This document shows positions 53,441 through 61,105 of a stretch of DNA of 64,000 bases, piece by piece. The stretch's first letter is position 1, and every line of letters begins with the position of its first letter. Where the stretch lies: positions 2,790,001 through 2,854,000 of the forward strand of contig NZ_OY762929.1 of NCBI RefSeq assembly GCF_963666675.1. Direction: 5' to 3'. Source of the DNA: an uncultured Desulfobacter sp. GTDB taxonomy: Bacteria; Desulfobacterota; Desulfobacteria; Desulfobacterales; Desulfobacteraceae. The notes under the pieces were generated by a model that ran no database searches, was not told the DNA's origin, and was given only the letters and a program-made list of their open reading frames with translations. Position numbers and translations under genes: made by a program.

Positions 53441-54900
53441 GTTCCCTCCATTCTCCTGCCAAACCAGGTCCCAGGGTAAAACATCACAAGCCACGCGATG
53501 ATTTCAAGTCTTCCCATCAGCATGTCAACACACAAAATCCCCTTAAGCAGTGCGGGCAGCTTTGCACTCGTCAGCCCCACAGAAAGCCCTGCCGTTCCCG
53601 TGGCCGAAACCACTTCAAACAAGGAGTCGAGCGGGCTGTATCCCATTGCAACAAAGGGAAGCCAGGAGAACACGACGACGGCGACGAACATCACAATGAG
53701 GAGAAGGGCCGCGTGGATCTCGTCATCTGTCAGTCGACGGCCAGCCAACCGGGGCTCGATGACCGCGTGTTTCGACAGGCCGGTCCGAAGGAGGATCAGC
53801 CGAAACACACTCGCCACGATCAACAGCCGCAGCAGTTTGAATCCGCCCGCGGTCGACCCTGCGCCTCCGCCCACAAGCATCGAAAAAATCAGGACCAGCT
53901 TCGAGCCCCCATCAAGTTGTGCACACGGCATCGAGGAAAATCCAGCAGTTGTCTGCGCGGAAATGGCCAGCAAGGGCGCGTGGTGGAGCACTTGCGGCCA
54001 GGCCATGCCGGCGCTCAGCCACATGGTGGCACCCACTGCCAGCGAAACGACCAGAGAAGCGATTATGACGGCCTGGAGTTGCAGAAAGTCCACTGCAACG
54101 CGCCGCTTCTCCTTAAATAATCGGTAATAGAACGCCAGCGGGATCGCACCGGCGAGGCAGAGCAGGGTAATCCACAGCTGTGCGGGTCTGCCGAACGTCG
54201 CGAGACTGCCGTCATTCGGGGCAAAGCCCCCGGTAGAGACTGCCGCAAATGTATACAGCACCGCGTCCAAGAACCCGACTCCCACCGCCAGGGAGCCGAT
54301 GATGCCGAGGGCGGTCAAACCGCCATAGACTTTCAGGGCTCGCCGTGCGTATGCCCGTGTGCCACCGACCAAATCATCTGTTTCGGCCGCTGTTGCAGCC
54401 AGGCCTTTGGCCACCAGACCTGGTTGCATAATGAGCGCCAGTGAAAATACAACAACGCCCAGACCACCGTACCACTGCATCCAGGCGCGGGCAAAAAGAA
54501 ACGTCTGCGGCGCGCCAGCAAGCGTCGCCTTCGTGCTCAGACCCGTGGTCGTGACGCCGGAGACGGCCTCGAAGAAGGCATCAAGGAAATCCAACCCCGA
54601 GCCCATCATTGGATAAGACATCACGAGCGGAGTGAAAATAAACATCAGTGCAACCAACACCATGCCTTCATTGACCTGCACCCTTGAAGGGGCGCGCAGT
54701 CGCGCCAAACCGAACCCGGAGGCTGAAAGCCCGACGATCACAATGCCATACCGAAGGCTGACTGGTGTGTCACGAAAAATAACCGACATCACCAGCGGTA
54801 CAAGCGACAGTGCGGCGAGCACGAGGCTCAGTTGACCGAAATACTTGAAGACCACACGAAGCCGGACAGCGTAGCTGAGTTCAATTGCTTGTTTGCCCAC
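53437..54900 (-). CDS. trkH: TrkH-type K+ transporter membrane subunit
   Basis: 487 residues with eight or more membrane helices and the four P-loop selectivity regions (AVSGVTTTGLSTKA; AAVSTGGFAPNDGS; ISAQTTAGFSSMPC; VVSATGTAGLSVGL). K+ uptake is a primary osmotic and heat-stress response. The gene overlaps trkA by ATGA. The region is more GC-rich than the chaperone operon, suggesting a separate origin. Confidence 0.92.
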   Translation of the reverse strand: MGKQAIELSYAVRLRVVFKYFGQLSLVLAALSLVPLVMSVIFRDTPVSLRYGIVIVGLSASGFGLARLRAPSRVQVNEGMVLVALMFIFTPLVMSYPMMGSGLDFLDAFFEAVSGVTTTGLSTKATLAGAPQTFLFARAWMQWYGGLGVVVFSLALIMQPGLVAKGLAATAAETDDLVGGTRAYARRALKVYGGLTALGIIGSLAVGVGFLDAVLYTFAAVSTGGFAPNDGSLATFGRPAQLWITLLCLAGAIPLAFYYRLFKEKRRVAVDFLQLQAVIIASLVVSLAVGATMWLSAGMAWPQVLHHAPLLAISAQTTAGFSSMPCAQLDGGSKLVLIFSMLVGGGAGSTAGGFKLLRLLIVASVFRLILLRTGLSKHAVIEPRLAGRRLTDDEIHAALLLIVMFVAVVVFSWLPFVAMGYSPLDSLFEVVSATGTAGLSVGLTSAKLPALLKGILCVDMLMGRLEIIAWLVMFYPGTWFGRRMEGT

Positions 54901-54918
54901 TATTGCCCTCTCTCTCCG

Positions 54919-55140
54919 TTACACCCGGGATTGCAAGTGATATTCCAACGCCGAATCCAGATAGATGTCCCAATCCGATTCTAAATAAACGGATTTGTAA
55001 TCATTGTTCAATAAGATGACCACCTTTTTTCCTCCCTGCGGCCAGTTCCTGGCATCCCCCCCCCCGCACATATCTGAGAACCCTGGTTTTATTCTCCAAA
55101 TTTCCTGGCACAATGTTTTATTTGAATTTTGAAATTGCAT
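54919..55140 (-). CDS. Doubtful small ORF containing a C10 tract
   Basis: 73 codons; the last part (KKVVILLNNDYKSVYLESDW then DIYLDSALEYHLQSRV) looks protein-like, but the middle crosses a run of ten C (about 55,060-55,069) that reads GGG, so length variation there would change the frame. It starts inside the end of the coiled-coil gene. I do not recognise a family; it may be a relic. Confidence 0.3.
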   Translation of the reverse strand: MQFQNSNKTLCQEIWRIKPGFSDMCGGGDARNWPQGGKKVVILLNNDYKSVYLESDWDIYLDSALEYHLQSRV

Positions 55141-55510
55141 TTTTTATACCCTCTGTAAAATCCTCCAAAGCACTTGACGTTCCTTTACCCAATTCTTTCC
55201 AGGCCTCTCCGCTTGCCTGGCGGATATTATTCATCCTTTTATTTAACGTGCGGTAGCGTTCCTCTATCACCGTGCGATCCTCTTCAAACTTTACCCTGAA
55301 CCCTTTTTCCAGATTTTTACTTTTTTCTGTCATGTCCTCCATAATGGATTTAAGTGATTTGATCTGCTGCTCCAGCTTTTCGATATAAAGCGTCTTCTCA
55401 CCTTCAGGCCTGCAGGTGTCTACAGAAGAGGATTCAATGCTCATTTTATCCATCAGAGACTGGTGATATTCTTGTCTTTCAAAAATCTGATCGGTTTTTA
55501 GGTTTGTCAT
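55118..55510 (-). CDS. Coiled-coil hypothetical protein
   Basis: 130 residues, almost entirely helical: a heptad-rich centre (YIEKLEQQIKSLKSIMEDMT) and an amphipathic C-terminus (GEAWKELGKGTSSALEDFTE then GIKNAISKFK) resembling small apolipoprotein/phasin-like stress proteins. No signal peptide. It lies downstream of an inverted-repeat hairpin at 55583. The family is not named with confidence; a membrane- or protein-stabilising role is a guess. Confidence 0.65.
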   Translation of the reverse strand: MTNLKTDQIFERQEYHQSLMDKMSIESSSVDTCRPEGEKTLYIEKLEQQIKSLKSIMEDMTEKSKNLEKGFRVKFEEDRTVIEERYRTLNKRMNNIRQASGEAWKELGKGTSSALEDFTEGIKNAISKFK

Positions 55511-55582
55511 GGTTTACTCTTCCTTTTTTTTATAAAACAGATTTTATAGTGTTTTCCGGTTTTAAAATACCCTGCATAATCA

Positions 55583-55645
55583 ACCAAAAAGGCCGTGTCA
55601 CAAAGCATGAAGATCAACAGAAGTGTTAACGCCGGCCTTTTTGGT
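55583..55645. terminator. 13-bp inverted repeat, likely bidirectional terminator
   Basis: ACCAAAAAGGCCG (55583-55595) and CGGCCTTTTTGGT (55633-55645) pair perfectly around a 37-base loop. It separates the Gly/Lys-rich gene from the coiled-coil gene. The T5 run in each arm suits termination on either strand. Confidence 0.6.
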
Positions 55646-55698
55646 ATAGGTTAATGCGTTTTTTTTGCAAACGCTTAATTCTTGTTCGCAAAGCCAGC

Positions 55699-55851
55699 TT
55701 ACTTTTTGTTTGTTTTTTCTATTCCTTCTTTCCCTCCAGTCATTGCTCCTTGACCAGTTCCTTTGCTCTGACCCTTGCCCTGACCTTTTCCTTTTCCATG
55801 TCCGTCTTTCGGTCCATGGCCTTTGGGTCCAGTTCCGTCTTTATTTGGCAT
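55699..55851 (-). CDS. Short Gly/Lys-rich protein
   Basis: 50 residues from ATG 55851 with a very good ribosome site (AAAGGAGGTGAG): MPNKDGTGPKGHGPKDGHGK, then KGQGKGQSKGTGQGAMTGGK. The DGTGPxGxGP opening recalls small DUF5320-type proteins of anaerobes, but the Met/Cys residues of that group are missing. It is disordered and highly basic; it could act as a desiccation or nucleic-acid protectant, which is speculation. Confidence 0.6.
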   Translation of the reverse strand: MPNKDGTGPKGHGPKDGHGKGKGQGKGQSKGTGQGAMTGGKEGIEKTNKK

Positions 55852-55918
55852 ATTAATCTCACCTCCTTTCTTCTGGCAAATGATTGTGACAGCTAATTTG
55901 TTGTCACCTGCATTCACC

Positions 55919-55990
55919 TTATTTACAGGTATAACCGCCATCAATAACTAATTCACTTCCAGTAATAAATTTTGATTCGTCAGATACAAG
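55919..55990 (-). pseudogene. Short-chain dehydrogenase C-terminal relic
   Basis: The minus strand reads LVSDESKFITGSELVIDGGY then TCK and stop, the universal C-terminal block of SDR oxidoreductases (LASDESxFITGxxLxVDGG). Only about 24 codons remain, joined to unrelated sequence. It is a deletion scar of a former dehydrogenase gene. Confidence 0.8.
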
Positions 55991-56080
55991 ATTTTGAAAG
56001 CACCATCACTTCGGCAAAGTAGCTCAGTTGGCGTCGTTCATTGCCAGGCTCCTGTATCTCACTCACGCTGTAGTAAAGGA

Positions 56081-56832
56081 TCAGCCATCCAAACAAGCGA
56101 TGATCGTTTCAATCACCCGTTTCGACTCATTGGGATCCCTGACCTGGATGGAAACAACCCCTGCTTCTTTGGCCGGATAGTCGTTCCCGCCGGGGAACAA
56201 GGCGTCCCCGATAAAAATCATCTCATCAATGGCAATGCCGAGGATGTCCTTAAGTTTTCCAATTCCATATGCTTTATCAATCCCAGGCTTTGTGACATCA
56301 ATGGATGTGGTGCCACCCAGGCGTACTGAAAACTCTGGAATAAACGTGTCAAGGATTGATTTGATCTTTTTCCGCTTGATGAAATCAGGATCCCATTTTT
56401 TCTTTTCTTTTCTTTTAGAGGAGCCTGTTGCCCCAATGCTGAAAATGTTATCTGACTCCCCCGGTCTTCAATAATCTCTCCCCAAATTTTTCCGTTCGTG
56501 AAACCGGCTGCTTCTATCGCCTTCTTTAAAGAACTGATGATTTTTTCCTTTTCATCCGCAGTGAAATCTTCGGAATAAATTTTTTTCCAAAGCCCAGTGT
56601 ATTTGTAGAACTTTGTTCCACATGTCGGAAGGAGAATCAGATTATTGAGGCGTTCGTCCTGGGGAAAATTCGAGAGCAATTGTTTATCAAATTGAGACCA
56701 ATCGCCTCCGGAAATCACAGCCACTTTTACGATGCCGAGAAGATCATGCAGCAATGCTGACATTTCAGGATCAAGAGATGATTTGCTTTCGGCAATCGTG
56801 CCATCCAGATCAAAAACAATAAGTTCTTTCAT
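56081..56832 (-). pseudogene. Phosphomannomutase-type HAD-IIB phosphatase/mutase with repeat-expansion frameshift
   Basis: From ATG 56832 the N-terminus has the HAD nucleophile motif VFDLDGTIAESK and continues through PTCGTKFYKYTG and EDRGSQITFSALGQQAPL. The rest (WDPDFIKR, EFSVRLGGTTSIDVTKPGID, FIGDALFPGGNDYPAKEAG) is in another frame and ends at TGA 56081. Between lies three copies of CTTTT (56402-56416, plus strand). Removing one 5-bp unit restores a single 249-codon frame. The pattern fits eukaryotic-type phosphomannomutase relatives, which would make mannose-1-P for the GDP-mannose pathway hinted at by the ManC relic. Confidence 0.88.
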
Positions 56833-56968
56833 AAAGTTACGCCCTTTTCCATCGTGGAAGAACATTTTCCGTGACGTCTATAAGCTTTTGTGCGTTCATC
56901 TTTGATCCCTCCACTCAATTGTTAACAGGTCATGCTCCGGCCCTGGTTTTAATGAATTTACTTGTCCT

Positions 56969-57047
56969 TTGGCTCATCTTCTGCGTTGCATCAAAGGCCC
57001 AATAGGCAAGCTATTGAACCTTTGATGCAACGCAGAAGATGAGCCAA
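56969..57047. repeat. Perfect 29-bp-arm palindromic element
   Basis: Arms 56969-56997 and 57019-57047 are exact complements (29 bp), with an inner CAATAG/CTATTG pair in the 21-base loop. It lies between the phosphomannomutase start and the peroxidase stop. Probably a REP- or MITE-like mobile hairpin; it could also end transcripts, although no T-run follows. Confidence 0.85.
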
Positions 57048-57078
57048 CGTTCGGCGCAATTTATTTCATCTGAGGTCC

Positions 57079-58941
57079 TTATTTATTTTTCGACGCCTTT
57101 TTTATTGGCTGAAATGGGCCGTATTGATGCTGTTGCTGTGAAAAATTATCAGCATAGGGAGGATACGGGCAGTCCAGCGCTTTTTTCTCCAGTTTCGGAT
57201 AGTCTTTCTCCAGTCCGCCCATCTGCGGACGTTCCTGGGAACTGAGATAAGCGGCGACATCGTAGGTGTCTTCATTGATGATTGCCGGATGGTTCCACAC
57301 CGTTCCCAATGGCATGTTGCTGTGAATAAACGCGGCGTTGGTCAGCAACCGGTTCATTCCCGCGCCGTTGTTATAGCTGTTCTCTCCCCACAACGCCGGG
57401 GCGACATAGCTGCCCGAATCTCCGGCCGACATCGACTGATAACCGTTCCCGTTTTCACCATGGCATGACATGCAGAATCGATTGTACACCTCTTCGCCTT
57501 TTTTCACATCGGCCTTGCGGTTCGGACCTTCGAATTTGGGTGTTGCCAGACCATAAACATCCTTGGACAGGTCTTTTGACAACCAGTTTATATAGGCGAC
57601 CATTGCCTTCATTCCCCTGCTGTCGAGTGCTATCGCCTTGCCGTTCATGCTGCGTTCGAAACAACCGTTAATCCGCTCCTCAAGCCCAGCCACCTTGTCT
57701 TCTCGGCCTCGGTATTGAGGGTACATCTGGCTAACCCCCATCCAGGGAAGTCCGAACTGCTTGGTGCCGTTATCCTGGTGACAGCTCGTGCAGTTCAGGG
57801 TATTTCCCGAAAAACGCATTTTTTCATCCTTTACGCCAGCGCCGAGCTGAGAATATGTATCGGTCAAAAGCAATGCACCGTAACGGATAAGATCACCGTC
57901 GTCTCCCTGGGGAAGATCCTTCATTAACGGTGCTGCCCAGGCAGTAGAAGATGCTTTTACCTTTATTGGCGGCGCGGTGGTACGCTCCGCATCGGCCAGG
58001 GTGGTCAAAAATCTGAGAGTATTGTTGATTTCTGCGTCATTCAGTTTCTTATCTAACTGCAGATATCCCATCTGATCCACTGCCTCTGCCAGACTGCCTG
58101 CCCCGCCGTCATGGAAATAGGGGGCGGTAAGGGTGACATTGCGCAACATCGGAACCTTGAAGACATATTTATCACTTTCCAGGTTGGTGACCTTAAATCG
58201 TCCGGTATCCTCGTCGTTGGTGTATTTATGGAACACGCCCATTTTCTGGAAGGTCATCCCACCCAGGTTGGGGCCGCTGTGGCACTGCACACAGCCGACA
58301 TTGATAAAGGTGCGCATCCCTTCCATTTCCTGCCCGGTGAGGGCCTGTTTGTCCCCGTCCATAAAACGATCCAATCTGCCATGGGTAATCAGTGTTCGTT
58401 CAAAGGCGGCAACCGCCTTGGAAAAGTTGTCGAAAGTCACGGGGTCTTTCTCGCCAGGAAAAGCTTTTTTGAAATCAGAGGGGTAATTTTTTATGCTTTT
58501 CAGCCGTTCGGCCACAGCTTCGGCATTGGGCATACCCATTTCAATAGGATTGAGTGGGGGACCTTGGGCCTGATTTTCCAGAGTGACCGCGCGGCCGTCC
58601 CAGAACTGAGCAATCTGAAAACCGGCATTCATGGTTGATGGATCGTTGCGGTCGCCGAATTTTCCTTCCGCGCCTTTGCCTGTCTTGAGATTGTCAGCGC
58701 CTGCACCTTTGTTGTCAATAGGATGGCAGGAGTTGCAGGATTGGGTTTTGTTAATCGAAATGTTTTTCTCAAAATAGAGTTTTTTCCCCAATGCAATCAT
58801 GGAGGGCGTGTCTTTCTCACTGCCGGGCATGGTCGAGGGAAGTTTGCCGAAAAGCGCATGCGCCTGCATTAGCAGCACTCCATCCGGGGTGCCTGGAACC
58901 GCTTTAATTGCCCTTAGGTAACCCCCCGGCTCTGCCGTCAC
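57079..58941 (-). CDS. Tetraheme fusion: cytochrome-c-peroxidase-like plus TsdA-like domain
   Basis: 620 residues. The first half is a diheme peroxidase/MauG type with CNSCH and CVQCH and motifs ALGKKLYFEKNISINKTQSC, AQFWDGRAVTLENQAQGPPL, TAPYFHDGGAGSLAEAVDQM. The second half has CTSCH and CMSCH with LPWMGVSQMYPQYRGREDK, GLEERINGCFERSMNGKAI and MVAYINWLSKDLS, the pattern of TsdA/thiosulfate-dehydrogenase cytochromes. Start is a GTG at 58941 without signal peptide. One frame over, directly upstream, LSLMFFGMGSDGRA looks like the lost signal sequence, separated by a one-base change in a G6 run. The IS200 element lies just beyond, so the 5' end is damaged. Confidence 0.8.
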   Translation of the reverse strand: MTAEPGGYLRAIKAVPGTPDGVLLMQAHALFGKLPSTMPGSEKDTPSMIALGKKLYFEKNISINKTQSCNSCHPIDNKGAGADNLKTGKGAEGKFGDRNDPSTMNAGFQIAQFWDGRAVTLENQAQGPPLNPIEMGMPNAEAVAERLKSIKNYPSDFKKAFPGEKDPVTFDNFSKAVAAFERTLITHGRLDRFMDGDKQALTGQEMEGMRTFINVGCVQCHSGPNLGGMTFQKMGVFHKYTNDEDTGRFKVTNLESDKYVFKVPMLRNVTLTAPYFHDGGAGSLAEAVDQMGYLQLDKKLNDAEINNTLRFLTTLADAERTTAPPIKVKASSTAWAAPLMKDLPQGDDGDLIRYGALLLTDTYSQLGAGVKDEKMRFSGNTLNCTSCHQDNGTKQFGLPWMGVSQMYPQYRGREDKVAGLEERINGCFERSMNGKAIALDSRGMKAMVAYINWLSKDLSKDVYGLATPKFEGPNRKADVKKGEEVYNRFCMSCHGENGNGYQSMSAGDSGSYVAPALWGENSYNNGAGMNRLLTNAAFIHSNMPLGTVWNHPAIINEDTYDVAAYLSSQERPQMGGLEKDYPKLEKKALDCPYPPYADNFSQQQHQYGPFQPIKKASKNK

Positions 58942-58974
58942 TCCCCATACCGAAAAACATCAGGCTCAGGACTC

Positions 58975-59570
58975 ACCAGTGTTTGACATTTAAGGGAATA
59001 AATGAAAGTCCCTCCAATAAACGTGAACCGCTCAAATTCACAAAGGAGAGACTTTCATGAATAACGATTCAAGCTTATCCCATAGCCGTTGGGAATGCAA
59101 ATACCACGTTGTGTGGATTCCCAAATACCGTAGAAAGACTTTGTATGGAGAACTAAGGAAATATCTTGGACAAGTCTTTAAAGATTTGGCGCGTAGCAGG
59201 GAGTGTGAAATCATAGAAGGCCATATGATGTCAGATCATGTGCATATGTTGATCTCGATTCCTCCGAAATATTCGGTCGCGCAAGTCGTTGGGTTTATCA
59301 AGGGTAAAAGTGCGATCCATATAGCACGGAATTACCTGGGACATCGAAGAAATTTTACCGGGCAGCAATTTTGGGCCAGAGGTTATCATGTTTCAACCGT
59401 TGGTCGTGATGAGGCGACTATCCGGGAATATATCCGTTCTCAGGAGAAAGAGGATCAACGTTTAGAGCAACTGAGTTTGTTCAAATAGGTACGCCACCTT
59501 TTAGGTGGCCAATAAAATAACCGCTTTGAGCGGTTCATAAATTCAAGCCTCCGGCTCTGCCGGAGGTACT
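58975..59570 (+). mobile_element. IS200/IS605-family element, copy 2
   Basis: Contains a Y1 transposase gene. The right end has hairpins GCCACCTTTTAGGTGGC (59493-59509) and CCTCCGGCTCTGCCGGAGG (59548-59566). The leader GAAAGTCCC...GGAGAGACTTTC mirrors that of copy 1, pairing around the ribosome site. The left end is not certain; it interrupts the 5' end of the peroxidase gene. Confidence 0.75.
59057..59488 (+). CDS. tnpA: IS200/IS605 Y1 transposase TnpA
   Basis: 143 residues, full length: start MNNDSSLSHSRWECKYHVVW, HUH motif in MSDHVHMLISIPPKY, catalytic Tyr in REYIRSQEKE. About 50-55% identical to copy 1, so not a recent duplicate. No tnpB. The frame is intact and the enzyme probably active. 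Confidence 0.95.
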   Translation: MNNDSSLSHSRWECKYHVVWIPKYRRKTLYGELRKYLGQVFKDLARSRECEIIEGHMMSDHVHMLISIPPKYSVAQVVGFIKGKSAIHIARNYLGHRRNFTGQQFWARGYHVSTVGRDEATIREYIRSQEKEDQRLEQLSLFK

Positions 59571-59633
59571 TGACTTTCAAAATTGTTTTCATTGATATAA
59601 AATTCCTTTTGTGTATTGCATTACTCTCGAACG

Positions 59634-59870
59634 TTATGGTTGTTGTTTAGGGGGTATTTTAATAATGACCGGCCCTGTGGAACCATGCATATTGCAATTG
59701 GCCTCTGCGGTAAGTTCTACCGGACCGGATATCGTATAATCAACTTCCTTGGAAAACGTCCCTGATTCAGGCCTGTTAAAGGCGCTAAAGTCCCACCGGG
59801 CGATTTCTTTTCCATCGGCCTTAAGGACGACCCAGTTCACATGGTGCATAAAATTGTTACCATTATGCAT
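59634..59870 (-). CDS. Desulfoferrodoxin/superoxide-reductase-fold domain, N-terminally truncated
   Basis: 78 residues: NNFMHHVNWVVLKADGKEIA, then FNRPESGTFSKEVDYT and the end ANCNMHGSTGPVIIKIP. The CNxHG element resembles the C-terminal Fe-ligand Cys/His of superoxide reductases, and HH near the start could give further ligands. The normal N-terminal strand is missing because the sequence joins an hflC fragment near 59,885. Expression, if any, would come from the sigma-54 promoter of the hflC copy. Not necessarily functional. Confidence 0.6.
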   Translation of the reverse strand: MHNGNNFMHHVNWVVLKADGKEIARWDFSAFNRPESGTFSKEVDYTISGPVELTAEANCNMHGSTGPVIIKIPPKQQP

Positions 59871-59885
59871 GATGTTGATTTTAAT

Positions 59886-60586
59886 TCGGAAATCATGCGC
59901 TCATAGACCTTTTCACGGACGCTTTCAACGTAGTCAAGGCGCTTGATACGAACATCCACAAGTTCAATACCGTGTTGCGGGATGATCTTCTGTGCTTCAG
60001 TCAGTATTGTTCGGGTGATCTCCTCCCTGCCCCGGGCAATCTCCCTTTTAAGTTCCTCTTCGCGCTCCTTTGGTATCTCCTTCAGGGCCTCGCCCTCGAG
60101 CACTTCCCACGATGCGCTGCGCACGAGTTCAACGAGTTCGCTGCTTGACACCTGGTCGCGTACCACCGAATCGAGAATATCGTTCAGACGCGACTGGGCC
60201 CCTTTTTCGCTGGCCACATTCTCCAAAAATTTTTTCGCATCGGCAATCCGCCATCGGGCGGTGGTATCCACCCAAATGAACTCGCGCCCCTTGGTGGGAA
60301 CCTGGTTCGGGTCTCCGTCCCAGACCAGCAGACGCTTTTCGAATCGCCGGACCTCCTGCACAAAGGGCAGTTTCATGTGCAGCCCAGCCTATGTCACCGG
60401 CTCCCCAACAGGCCGGCCAAACTGCACGACAATGGCCTGCAACCCCTCTTCCAATGTATATAGACCGCCATAGAGTACTATAACGATCGCCATCGCTATT
60501 GCGACGGTTACTGCTTTCAAAGTAAACTTCATGGTTGCCTCCCTTGTGCGGTTGGATACCCCTGCGGGGTGATTCTGTTCAGTCAT
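59886..60586 (-). pseudogene. hflC: Partial second hflC with a 12-codon hflK stub
   Basis: From ATG 60586, about 12 codons of an HflK start (MTEQNHPAGVSN) run directly into the sequence before hflC, deleting almost all of hflK; the junction has the shared bases AACCG. hflC itself starts at 60532 and is about 98-99% identical to 50,641-51,282. It carries a TAG stop at 60389-60391 (a Glu codon in the first copy), and is cut after VYERMISE, where superoxide-reductase-like sequence begins. Not functional as HflC. Confidence 0.93.
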
Positions 60587-60769
60587 AACTACCTCCTGAT
60601 TAATAAGCCGATCAACTTCATCGACGCTTGTCTGTTCAGGGCGAATACAACCCATTCAATATAACAGCAGCCACCACAGGCGGACCTGGTCTATTGACAC
60701 CCAGACTCAACCCACAACGAAACATGAAAGTAATTCAACAGCTTATTGTGACTCTCATATGGTTTATAG

Positions 60770-60784
60770 GCAATGTTTGTGCCA
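60770..60784 (-). promoter_or_regulatory. Strong sigma-54 promoter of the partial hflC copy
   Basis: Minus strand TGGCACAAACATTGC matches TGGCAC-N5-TTGC at every core base. About 185 bases before the hflK stub. The five-base spacer differs from that at 52525, so this promoter is not simply a copy of it. Confidence 0.75.
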
Positions 60785-60947
60785 GGCCGCAAGTATCAAG
60801 GATGCCGTCACCCATCCTTTTAATTTTTACGCCTGATCTGAAACGCCCTTGGCATGGTGGCCAGGGGGGGGGGGAGTTAAAAAGAGTTTCCGTTCGGGTA
60901 TTGATTTGTTAAAAAGACACTTTCAGAACATGCCTTGATCAGTACAT

Positions 60948-60990
60948 AAGTAGGTCATGCTTGTCCAATTAGTCATATATGACCTACTTA
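60948..60990. promoter_or_regulatory. Long palindromic activator site upstream of the hflC copy
   Basis: TAAGTAGGTCAT (60948-60959) and ATGACCTACTTA (60979-60990) are perfect complements. Inside are GGTCATGCTTGTCC (60953-60966) and AGTCATATATGACC (60971-60984), start to start 18 bases apart, like the pair before hflKC. It is 165-220 bases upstream of the -24/-12 element. Otherwise 60,660-61,105 shows only a G10 run near 60,866-60,875. Confidence 0.65.
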
Positions 60991-61105
60991 GGGTACGATT
61001 TTTTATTTTCAACATAAAACATCAGGGAAAAGGAAGGTCATTTCAGCTCATTTCTCTTCCGGTCAAATTCCTTCGCGTCCATTTTACCACTTACATAACG
61101 CTGCT

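Noticed and set aside
55105..55122. TGGCAC element on the plus strand near 55,108
   Set aside because: The -12 part (TTTAT) does not match and no plus-strand gene follows; chance occurrence.
56900..56945. GGTCATGCTCCGG near the start of the phosphomannomutase gene as a regulon site
   Set aside because: Only a half-site, not palindromic, and no -24/-12 element is found downstream.
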